Shown here: in pieces, positions 1 through 6,560 of the stretch
Layout: every line of letters begins with the position of its first letter
Numbering within the stretch: position 1 is the stretch's first letter
NCBI GenBank assembly: GCA_027314825.1
Contig: DAHVAB010000132.1
Location: 1-6,971, forward strand
From: Solirubrobacterales bacterium
GTDB lineage: Bacteria > Actinomycetota > Thermoleophilia > Solirubrobacterales > Solirubrobacteraceae
DNA: 6,971 bases
Direction of reading: 5' to 3'
Position numbers and translations under genes: made by a program
Notes under the pieces: generated by a model
Told to the model about the DNA's origin: nothing
Database searches by the model: none
The model's input: only the letters and a program-made list of their open reading frames with translations

Positions 1-395
1 ATCAGCGTGAAGTCCTCGTCGAGCGCGTGGCCTCCTTGAAACGCCTGCCGGAAGGCCGCCAGCGCGAAGGCGACCGTCCGCCCGATGCTGCGCGCATAGG
101 CCGCCGCCCGCATCGCCACAGCGGAGTCGAACGGGAACGGGTCCGGCCAGCGGATCGGCTCGGCTATCTGAAGCTCAGCGGCCCGCCGGGCCACCTCCTC
201 CTGGAAGACCTCCCGCTCGGTGGCGCATCGAAACGACTCGAAGCGCTCTGCGCCCGGCAGCTCGGCGGCGCTCACCGGCACCCACTCGACCGGCCCGTCG
301 ATCGTGGCGATGATCCGCTCGGCGGCCAGCCAGCAGAGCGGGCTGCCCAGGTCGAAGCAGAAGAAGCGGGGCGCGATCCCGATCCGAGCGCTCAT
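1..395 (-). CDS. DsbA-fold / HCCA-isomerase-like protein, N-terminal part (runs off the left edge)
   Basis: The reading frame starts at ATG 395 and stays open to the window edge, giving 131 residues with no stop. The N-terminus reads FFCFDLGSPLCWLAAERI (residues 11-28). This is the first strand and helix of the thioredoxin-fold DsbA family branch that includes 2-hydroxychromene-2-carboxylate isomerase and kappa-class glutathione transferases. Ser18-Pro19 sits where those enzymes have a Ser-Pro and where true DsbA has CxxC; no CxxC is present. A later WPDPFPFDS (83-91) followed by AMRAAAYARSIGR (94-106) matches the family's WP...N/D-x-x-AMRA helical region, and FRQAFQGGHALDED continues the pattern. 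The gene begins 20 bp after the lpdA stop on the same strand, with GAGG four bases before the ATG, so it is probably the next gene of the same transcript. The family is fairly clear, but substrate and reaction are unknown. The C-terminal third or more is missing. Confidence 0.75.
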   Translation of the reverse strand, partial: MSARIGIAPRFFCFDLGSPLCWLAAERIIATIDGPVEWVPVSAAELPGAERFESFRCATEREVFQEEVARRAAELQIAEPIRWPDPFPFDSAVAMRAAAYARSIGRTVAFALAAFRQAFQGGHALDEDFTL

Positions 396-415
396 GGAGC
401 CTCAGCCCCGGGCGA

Positions 416-1843
<1,428 letters not shown>

Positions 1844-1874
1844 CGCCGGGCGAGCCTATCGCAGAGCCGCCGTG

Positions 1875-2303
1875 TCAAGCGTCGCGCTCGCCGAGCTGAC
1901 CGGCCTGGATCCGGCCCATCACCCGCACGAGCTTCCAGAAGAGCCAGCCTCCGAGCGCGATCGCCGCAATACAGAGCCCGGCCGCCAGCAGGCTCTGCGC
2001 GACCACGAGCCCCAGCGTGGCAATGGCGATCTGAAACGCGAGCAGCGCCTCGAAGGCAAGCACAGCCCAGTAGCGGCGGCGGATCATGTTGACCGCGAGG
2101 GTGACGAGCAGCAGGGCGATGAAGATCCCGCCCGGCAGCGAGCCGCCGCGGCTGGCGAGGTCTTCGCTCGTGAGCGCTCCCACGAGCACCGCGATCGCGA
2201 CGGCCACCGCCACGGCGATCGCCGCCAGCAGCGGCACGGGCCACTCCCGATCGCCGAGCGGCGTGAGCGCGGCCCGCGCCTGCTCCTCGCGGGCGGAGCT
2301 CAC
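1875..2303 (-). CDS. Small integral membrane protein, four predicted helices, unknown function
   Basis: I do not recognise a named family. The protein is 142 residues if it starts at the GTG at 2303. That GTG overlaps the TGA of the upstream methyltransferase gene (GTGA) and has AGGA nine bases upstream, so I prefer it to any longer frame reaching into the neighbouring gene. Residues 1-21 are soluble and charged (SSAREEQARAALTPLGDRE). Hydrophobic stretches then occur at about 23-44, 57-73, 79-100 and 103-124. Basic residues (NMIRRRYW, 72-79) fall between helices 2 and 3, and the tail from about 125 (KLVRVMGRIQAGQLGERDA) is mixed basic and acidic. No catalytic or metal motif is apparent. Its position between the RNA methyltransferase and lpdA, with translational coupling to the former, suggests co-expression, but this does not reveal a role. 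That it is a real gene is well supported by the clean hydrophobic pattern. Confidence 0.8.
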   Translation of the reverse strand: MSSAREEQARAALTPLGDREWPVPLLAAIAVAVAVAIAVLVGALTSEDLASRGGSLPGGIFIALLLVTLAVNMIRRRYWAVLAFEALLAFQIAIATLGLVVAQSLLAAGLCIAAIALGGWLFWKLVRVMGRIQAGQLGERDA

Positions 2304-3835
2304 GAAGGGCCGTCCTGCGCTCCGGCCCCTTCCGCGGTGCTCGCACCGTCCGTGCTGCCTTCCGCGGCCGTGGCGCCGCCCGCAGGCGCCGGGCCGGCCC
2401 CGCGCCGCTCCAGCAGGGCGACGCACTCGATGTGGTGTGTCTGCGGGAACATGTCCACCGGGCGCACCCGGGTCAGCCGCCAGCCGGCCTCCGCGAGCTG
2501 GGCAGCGTTCGGGGCGAGCGTCGTCGGGTTGCAGGAGACGTAGACGATCCGCTTGGGGTTGGCGTCGATCACGCGCCGGATCACCTTCTGGGAGAGCCCG
2601 GCCCGCGGCGGGTCGAGCACGATCAGGTCGGGGTGCGGCGCCCGCTGCACCAGCTCCGGCAGCGCGAGTCGCACGTCGCCGGCGAAGAAGCGTGCTGTCT
2701 CGACGCCGTTGCGGGCCGCGGCGTCGATCGCGTCGGAGATCGCCGCCTCGACGATGTCGAGACCCCACAGCTCGCCCGCCCGCGGCGCCAGCGTCAGCGC
2801 GATCGTGCCGATCCCGCAGCAGAGGTCGTACACCCGCTCGAAGCCGCTGAGCGCCGCGTACTCGGCGACCACGCCGTAGAGGACCTCCGCCATCTCCGTG
2901 TTGGTCTGAAAGAACGCCTCCGGCGATATCCGCAGCTCCAGCTCGCCGAGCCTCTCGGGCAGCTGCGCGTCGCCGCAGACGAGCTCCGTGTGCCCGCCCG
3001 CCGTGCTCTCCGCCAGGGAGCTGGTGCGCGTCCACATCACCCCGGAGAGCCGCTCGTCGCCCAGCTCGGCGCGCAGCGCCTCGGCGAGCGAGTCGATGTC
3101 AAGCTCGCCGGGCGTGCTCAGCAGTCGCACCTGCACGCTCCCGGTCCCCCTGCCCTCCCGCACGACCAGGTTGCGCAGGCGGGCGCGTCCGTCCGGCGCC
3201 GGGCCGACGCGGTCCTGCTGCGCGTGCGCCCCGCCGGGCCGTCCGCCGACCGAGCGCTCCCACGCGGTCAGCCCCTGCTGCACCGCCCAGCGCTGCGCGG
3301 CCGCGCGGGCCCTGTTCGAGAGCTCGGAGGCCAGCAGGCAGTCCTCGATCGCCACGACCCGGTTCCATCCCGCCGGCGCGTGAAAGCCGCAGATCAGCTC
3401 GCCGCCGGGTCCGCTGCCGAACGAGTACTCAAGCTTGTTGCGGTAGCGCCACTGTTGCAGGGCCGCCACGATCGGCTCCAGCTGGAACCCGTCGAGGCCG
3501 CCGATCCGTCGCAGGGCGTCCTGCACCTGTTCGCTCTTGACCTCCAGCTGGCGCTCGTAGGGGAGCACCTGCCAGGGCGCGCCCGGATGGTCGGCCGCCG
3601 GGGCGATCCGCTCCGGTGAGGGCCGCAGGATCTCGACCGTGCGGGCGTGGGCGTAGGCGCGCTTGCGCTTGTAGACGCTGGCCCGCACCGTGTCGCCGGG
3701 GATCGCGCCCGCGACGAAGACGACATAGCCGTCCGGGCCGTAGCGGCAGACGCCGTCGCCGCCGTGGGCCAGCGAGTCGACCGTGAGCTCGAGCTCGGCC
3801 CCGCGCTCCGGCCGTCCGGTGGCGGCGACCGTCAT
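2300..3835 (-). CDS. TrmA/RlmD-family RNA (uracil-5-)-methyltransferase
   Basis: This 511-residue SAM-dependent enzyme is predicted to form 5-methyluridine in 23S rRNA or tRNA; the target base cannot be read from sequence. An N-terminal TRAM RNA-binding domain (about 10-70, with SLAHGGDGVCR and AGAIPGDTV) is followed by the family's linker, then the Rossmann methyltransferase. FFQTN is at 308-312, the SAM loop DLCCGIGTIAL at 337-347, DPPRAGL at 408-414, the catalytic VSCNPTTL with nucleophile C435, and DMFPQTHHIE with general base E470. Unlike most members, the segment after the TRAM domain (RIAPAADHPGAPWQVLPYERQ, 76-96) has none of the three clustered cysteines of the [4Fe-4S] site; only the likely fourth, C166, remains. 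A Gly/Pro/Arg-rich stretch (about 197-220) and a low-complexity tail (478-511) lie outside the fold. ATG 3835 overlaps the argF stop (ATGA), so translation is probably coupled. RlmD, RlmC, RlmCD or TrmA would all be defensible names. Confidence 0.92.
   Translation of the reverse strand: MTVAATGRPERGAELELTVDSLAHGGDGVCRYGPDGYVVFVAGAIPGDTVRASVYKRKRAYAHARTVEILRPSPERIAPAADHPGAPWQVLPYERQLEVKSEQVQDALRRIGGLDGFQLEPIVAALQQWRYRNKLEYSFGSGPGGELICGFHAPAGWNRVVAIEDCLLASELSNRARAAAQRWAVQQGLTAWERSVGGRPGGAHAQQDRVGPAPDGRARLRNLVVREGRGTGSVQVRLLSTPGELDIDSLAEALRAELGDERLSGVMWTRTSSLAESTAGGHTELVCGDAQLPERLGELELRISPEAFFQTNTEMAEVLYGVVAEYAALSGFERVYDLCCGIGTIALTLAPRAGELWGLDIVEAAISDAIDAAARNGVETARFFAGDVRLALPELVQRAPHPDLIVLDPPRAGLSQKVIRRVIDANPKRIVYVSCNPTTLAPNAAQLAEAGWRLTRVRPVDMFPQTHHIECVALLERRGAGPAPAGGATAAEGSTDGASTAEGAGAQDGPS
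2313..2316 (-). promoter_or_regulatory. Shine-Dalgarno AGGA for the membrane-protein gene
   Basis: On the minus strand AGGA lies nine bases before GTG 2303, inside the last codons of the upstream methyltransferase gene. It is what decides the GTG start of the four-helix protein, together with the GTGA stop/start overlap. Confidence 0.5.
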
Positions 3836-4923
3836 CGCCGGCCGCCGGGGGCGTCGTGTCCGCTCTGCCCGCCCGGACCGCTGCCGGCAGCGTCGTGTCC
3901 GCTCTGCCCGCCCGGACCGCTGCCGGCAGCGTCGTGACCGGCAATGAGCAGCTCCAGCAGCGCCTTCTGGGCGTGGCGCCGGTTCTCGGCCTGATCCCAG
4001 ATCCGCTGGCGCGGCCCGTAGAGGAGCTCAGCGGTGATCTCCTGGCCGGGGTGGGCCGGCAGGCAGTGAAGGGCGAAGGCGCCTGGCGCCGCCGCGTCGA
4101 GCAGGGCGTCGTCGAGGCGGTAGGGGGCGAGCGCCTGCCGCCTCGCCGCCGCCTCGCCGCCGCCGCCATCCTCGTCGCTCATGCTCACCCAGACGTCGGT
4201 GGATACGGCGACCGCGCCGCGGACGGCCTCCCGCGGGTCTTCGAGCAGCTCGATCGTGCCGGTGGCCCCGGCGGGGGGCCGCAGGTCCGCCTCCAGCGCG
4301 TAGCCGGCCGGCGAGGCGACCGCGACGTGCATGCCGGCCAGCGAGCCGAGCAGCGCCAGCGAGCGGGCGACGTTCGTGCCGTCGCCCACGTAGGCGACCT
4401 TCAGGCCGGCCAGGCCGCCGGGGCCGCCGGGACCGGCTGGAGCGTCGAGGCCCCCGGGGCCGCCTGGACCCCCCGGGCCGCCCGGCCCCCCCGGGCCGCA
4501 CGCCTCGCGTATGGTCAGGAGGTCGGCCAGCGCCTGGCAGGGATGGTGGGAGGCGCTCAGCATGTTGAAGACGGGGATCTCCGCATGCTCGGCGAGCTCC
4601 TCCAGCGCGCGGTCGGAGCCGGTCCGCAGGCCGACGGCGGCGAGGTGGCGGGAGAGCACGAGCGCGGTGTCGCGCATCGACTCCCCCCGGGAGAGCTGCA
4701 TCTCGCCGGGGCGCAGGATGACGGCCTGCCCGCCCAGCTCGTGGATGCCGACCTCGAATGAGAGGCGGGTGCGGGTGGAGGGCTTCTCGAAGATGAGCGC
4801 GACGCTCGCGCCGCGCAGCGCGTCGCTGCCGAGCGGGTCGGCCTTCAGCTCGGCGGCGCGCTGCAGCAGCCTTTGAAGCTGCGGCGCGGTAAGCTCGGTC
4901 CCAGTGAGGAAGTGGAGGGGCAC
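3832..4923 (-). CDS. argF: Ornithine carbamoyltransferase with collagen-like insertion and repeat tail
   Basis: The enzyme makes citrulline from ornithine and carbamoyl phosphate in arginine biosynthesis, in the cytoplasm. I chose GTG 4923 (363 residues) because the protein then begins PLHFLTGTELT, the usual N-terminus for actinobacterial OTCases; an in-frame GTG at 4947 would add eight residues. Carbamoyl-phosphate binding STRTR is at 49-53 and HPCQALADLLTI at 127-138. VAYVGDGTNVARS (176-188) opens the ornithine domain. DVWVSMSDE (243-251) is the D-x-x-x-SMG loop, with Ser in place of Gly, and HCLPAH (286-291) supplies the active-site Cys. The protein is longer than the usual 300-335 residues for two reasons. 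A 28-residue Gly-Pro-Gly tract (143-170) lies in the loop joining the two domains, and after about residue 329 there is a 35-residue tail of two GHDAAGSGPGGQS repeats. All core motifs are intact, so activity is expected. Its 5' end overlaps the divergent cupredoxin gene, and its stop overlaps the methyltransferase start. Confidence 0.94.
   Translation of the reverse strand: MPLHFLTGTELTAPQLQRLLQRAAELKADPLGSDALRGASVALIFEKPSTRTRLSFEVGIHELGGQAVILRPGEMQLSRGESMRDTALVLSRHLAAVGLRTGSDRALEELAEHAEIPVFNMLSASHHPCQALADLLTIREACGPGGPGGPGGPGGPGGLDAPAGPGGPGGLAGLKVAYVGDGTNVARSLALLGSLAGMHVAVASPAGYALEADLRPPAGATGTIELLEDPREAVRGAVAVSTDVWVSMSDEDGGGGEAAARRQALAPYRLDDALLDAAAPGAFALHCLPAHPGQEITAELLYGPRQRIWDQAENRRHAQKALLELLIAGHDAAGSGPGGQSGHDAAGSGPGGQSGHDAPGGRR
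3851..3936. repeat. Perfect 39-bp in-frame tandem repeat (2.2 copies) at the 3' end of argF
   Basis: Copies at 3853-3891 and 3892-3930 are identical base for base. The period extends two bases to the left and six to the right. Thirty-nine is a multiple of three, so each copy adds 13 residues (GHDAAGSGPGGQS on the minus strand) to the ArgF tail without breaking the frame or the ATGA junction with the next gene. It looks like a recent duplication or slippage event; copy number may vary between strains. Confidence 0.95.
4414..4497 (-). repeat. Gly-Pro-Gly (collagen-like) codon repeat inside argF
   Basis: The minus strand encodes five GPG triplets in a row, then GLDAPA, then two more GPG triplets: 28 residues between TIREAC and the conserved LKVAYVGDG. 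The underlying DNA is a degenerate 9-bp, almost pure G/C repeat with homopolymer runs of up to seven C on the plus strand (in 4487-4493). This is the kind of tract that expands and contracts by slippage. The triplet register is kept, so the reading frame is open through it. Confidence 0.85.
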
Positions 4924-5434
4924 AGCCTGCCAGTCTACGCGGCGCACGGGGACGCTCTGTGCGGTGGCGCTCGTGGCCGCGCTCGCGATCGCGGGCTGCG
5001 GATCGAGCGAATCCGGCTCCGGCGGCGGCTCTGCGGGCAGGGCCGCGGCTGCGACGGGCGGCGCCTCGGGCGCTCAGGGCGCGGGCAAGGGCAAGCATGC
5101 GAAGGGCATCGAAGCGTATGTGAACAAAGCGCCGAAGTACGCGAAGGTGGCGCCGTCGGAATCGGCGAAGAGCGGCGTGGTGAAGATCGCGTATCGCAAC
5201 TTCGCGATCGACCCGGACACGGTGAAGGTGAAGCTCGGCAGCACGGTCGAGTGGGTCAACGAAGACCCGGCCCCGCACAACGTGACCAGCGAGGGCGGCC
5301 CGATGAAGTTCTCCTCCGGCAACTTCGGCGAAGGCAAGACGTTCTCGTTGAAGGTGGTGAAGACCGGCGTGATCCATTACGAGTGCACGCTGGAGCCGAC
5401 GACGATGAACGGCACGATCGAAGTCGTGGAATGA
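4904..5434 (+). CDS. Cupredoxin-domain lipoprotein (plastocyanin/amicyanin-like)
   Basis: The product is 176 residues from GTG 4904, the only start upstream of the basic n-region (R13 R14). The signal peptide is lipoprotein type: hydrophobic core at about 17-30 and lipobox IAGC with C32, so the mature protein should be anchored on the outer face of the membrane. A Gly/Ala/Ser linker (about 33-62) and a Lys-rich stretch lead into one cupredoxin domain (about 91-176). VVKIAYRNFAIDPDTVKVKL, then VEWVNEDPAPHNVTS, supplies the first Cu ligand H125, and YECTLEPTTMNGTIEV carries C161 and M168. The position where blue-copper proteins have the second His (C-x2-H) is E164. Such domains usually shuttle electrons or bind copper outside the cell; with this change the role is uncertain. 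It is the only plus-strand gene here, divergent from and overlapping argF, and convergent with thiG. No redox partner is adjacent. Codon use (many AAG and GAA codons) looks slightly less GC-rich than that of the neighbours. Confidence 0.88.
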   Translation: MRKWRGTACQSTRRTGTLCAVALVAALAIAGCGSSESGSGGGSAGRAAAATGGASGAQGAGKGKHAKGIEAYVNKAPKYAKVAPSESAKSGVVKIAYRNFAIDPDTVKVKLGSTVEWVNEDPAPHNVTSEGGPMKFSSGNFGEGKTFSLKVVKTGVIHYECTLEPTTMNGTIEVVE

Positions 5435-5437
5435 GTG

Positions 5438-5456
5438 GGGCCGGCGCAGCCGGCCC
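5438..5456. terminator. GC hairpin just after the cupredoxin stop, possible terminator
   Basis: Left arm GGGCCGGC and right arm GCCGGCCC form a perfect 8-bp stem with a GCA loop, three bases after the TGA of the cupredoxin gene. There is no T-tract on either side, so it is not a textbook intrinsic terminator. In high-GC actinobacteria such U-less stems are often proposed as terminators or mRNA-end stabilisers. Position between convergent genes favours this reading. Confidence 0.5.
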
Positions 5457-5492
5457 GGAGTGACCGGCGCGCGGGTGCTCGCGTCGTCGTGA

Positions 5493-5513
5493 GCGGCGCC
5501 CTCGGGGCGCCGC
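5493..5513. terminator. Second GC hairpin in the convergent gap, possible bidirectional terminator
   Basis: The stem GCGGCGCCC/GGGCGCCGC is nine perfect base pairs with a TCG loop, centred between the cupredoxin stop and the thiG stop (65 bp downstream of thiG). It lacks a T-tract on both strands. The rest of the 143-bp gap holds only a short direct repeat (GCTCGCCGGG at 5530 and 5548) and no gene that I can see. Confidence 0.45.
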
Positions 5514-5577
5514 CGATGCGCCGGGGGGAGCTCGCCGGGCCTGCGACGCTCGCCGGGGGCGTCCGCCTGCGAGCGGC

Positions 5578-6360
5578 TCAGCCGAGCTGCGCGAGCCCCT
5601 CCTCCGGCGTGGAGGCCTGTGCGTGCAGCCGCCGGGGGATGCGGCCCGCCCGGTGGGCGAGTCGCCCGGCGTGGACGGCGTGGCGCATCGCCAGGGCCAT
5701 CGTGACCGGGTCCTGCGCCCGGGAGATCGCGGAGGCGACCATCACGGCGTCGCAGCCGAGCTCCATCGCAAGCGATGCGTCGGAGGCGCTGCCGATGCCG
5801 GCGTCGAGGATCACCGGCACGCGCACGGCCTCGCGGATCAGGGCGAGGTTGTATGGGTTGCGGATGCCCATGCCGCTGCCGATCGGCGAGCCGAGCGGCA
5901 TCACCGCCGCGCAGCCGAGATCCTCCAGGCGGCGGGCGAGGACCGGGTCGTCGGTGGTGTAGGGCAGGACGGTGAAGGAGTCGGCGATGAGCTCCTCGGC
6001 GGCCCGCAGCAGCTCCGGCGCGTCGGGGAGCAGGGTCTCCGTGTCGCCGATCACCTCCAGCTTCACCCAGTCGGTGCCGAACGCCTCGCGGGCCATCTTC
6101 GCGGTGATGACCGCGTCGCGCGCGGTGTGGCAGCCGGCCGTGTTGGGGAGCAGGCGCACGCCGGCCTCGGTGAGGACGTCGAGAAGCGAGCCGCGTGCGG
6201 CCGGGTCGATGCGGCGCAGCGCGACGGTCGCGATCTCGCTGCCGCTCGCGGCGAGGGCCTGTGCCATCAGCTCCAGGGAGGCGAAGCCGCCGGTGCCGGA
6301 GATCAGGCGCGATTGCAGGGGTTGGCGTGCGATCAGGAGCGGTTCGTCCTCGCCCATCAT
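5578..6360 (-). CDS. thiG: Thiazole synthase
   Basis: ThiG condenses 1-deoxy-D-xylulose 5-phosphate, dehydroglycine (from ThiO here) and sulfur from ThiS thiocarboxylate into the thiazole phosphate of thiamin. The 260 residues form one TIM barrel with the family signatures: QSRLISGTGGF (16-26), LLPNTAGCHTARDAV (70-84), DWVKLEVIGD (97-106) with the Schiff-base lysine K100, MPLGSPIGSGMGIRNPYNL (154-172) and VILDAGIGSASDA (183-195). The last phosphate-side motif reads VMVASAISRAQDP where most ThiG proteins have a variant of LLNTAIAxAxDP; the change is conservative in size but alters the usual Asn-Thr. Two ATG codons stand in tandem at 6360 and 6357. The G-run ribosome-binding sequence lies directly against the first and is better spaced for the second, so the protein may be 259 residues. 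The first ATG overlaps the thiS stop (ATGA). The gene ends the thi operon in this window. Confidence 0.95.
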   Translation of the reverse strand: MMGEDEPLLIARQPLQSRLISGTGGFASLELMAQALAASGSEIATVALRRIDPAARGSLLDVLTEAGVRLLPNTAGCHTARDAVITAKMAREAFGTDWVKLEVIGDTETLLPDAPELLRAAEELIADSFTVLPYTTDDPVLARRLEDLGCAAVMPLGSPIGSGMGIRNPYNLALIREAVRVPVILDAGIGSASDASLAMELGCDAVMVASAISRAQDPVTMALAMRHAVHAGRLAHRAGRIPRRLHAQASTPEEGLAQLG

Positions 6361-6560
6361 CCCCCCTGGGTCGCGGTGAGTGCCTCGACTCGCGCGCCGT
6401 CGTGCAGGGAGTAGGCCTCCCAGTGGGTGCGCGGTACGACCTCGCCGTCGACGGCGACCGCTACGCCCCTGCTCTGGGGCGTGATCCCGATCTGCGCGAG
6501 CGCGTCGAGCAGGCTCGAGCCGGCCGGCAGCTGCATCGCGTCGCCGTTGAGCACGATCAT
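6357..6560 (-). CDS. thiS: Sulfur carrier protein ThiS
   Basis: This is a 67-residue ubiquitin-fold protein, the normal size for ThiS, ending in the obligatory Gly66-Gly67. The C-terminal glycine is adenylated and converted to a thiocarboxylate, which donates sulfur to ThiG. The sequence begins MIVLNGDAMQLPAGSSLLDAL, where VLNG followed by a short hairpin and LLDAL helix is typical. The middle VAVAVDGEVVPRTHWEAYSL matches the conserved V-A-V-x-x-(D/N)-x-x-V-V-P-R-x-x-(W/H) block, and DGARVEALTATQGG matches the D-G-D-x-(V/I)-E-x-(V/L)-x-x-x-x-G-G end. It starts with an ATG overlapping the thiO stop (ATGA) and ends in an ATGA overlap with thiG. The three proteins should therefore be made in step. 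The activating ThiF-like enzyme is not in the window. Confidence 0.96.
   Translation of the reverse strand: MIVLNGDAMQLPAGSSLLDALAQIGITPQSRGVAVAVDGEVVPRTHWEAYSLHDGARVEALTATQGG
6361..6367 (-). promoter_or_regulatory. thiG ribosome-binding G-run built from the thiS Gly-Gly codons
   Basis: The minus strand reads AGGGGGG immediately before ATGATG. The same bases encode the last residues of ThiS (CAG GGG GGA, Gln-Gly-Gly), whose C-terminal Gly-Gly is required for thiocarboxylate formation. The site favours the second ATG (6357) as the start of thiG. Confidence 0.55.

Noticed and set aside
2304..3035. Extension of the membrane protein to a 386-residue protein starting at 3035
   Set aside because: The extra 244 residues lie in a shadow frame of the methyltransferase gene and are Arg/Gly/Ala-rich. 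The GTG at 2303 with AGGA and a GTGA overlap is a better start.
2432..3619. A 395-residue plus-strand frame opposite the RNA methyltransferase
   Set aside because: It is a composition-driven shadow: no domain, no signal peptide, no ribosome-binding site, and the opposite strand carries all TrmA-family motifs.
3851..3936. The tandem repeat as a CRISPR array or regulatory iteron
   Set aside because: The copies are contiguous with no spacers, in frame, and inside the coding region of the ArgF tail; there is no nearby cas gene or replication gene.
4873..4901. TTGAAG (4873-4878) as a -35 box for the cupredoxin gene
   Set aside because: The only -10-like hexamer downstream (TAAGCT) is 11 bp away, too close, and nothing resembling a -10 occurs at the right spacing.
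4028..5377. A 449-residue minus-strand frame spanning the cupredoxin gene and most of argF
   Set aside because: It is Arg/Ala-rich, crosses two real genes in another frame and has no domain. Both real genes have clear family motifs.
5623..6414. A 263-residue plus-strand frame opposite thiG
   Set aside because: It is antisense to a gene with intact ThiG signatures, and its Gly/Val/Ala/Asp/His/Arg composition is typical of a GC shadow.
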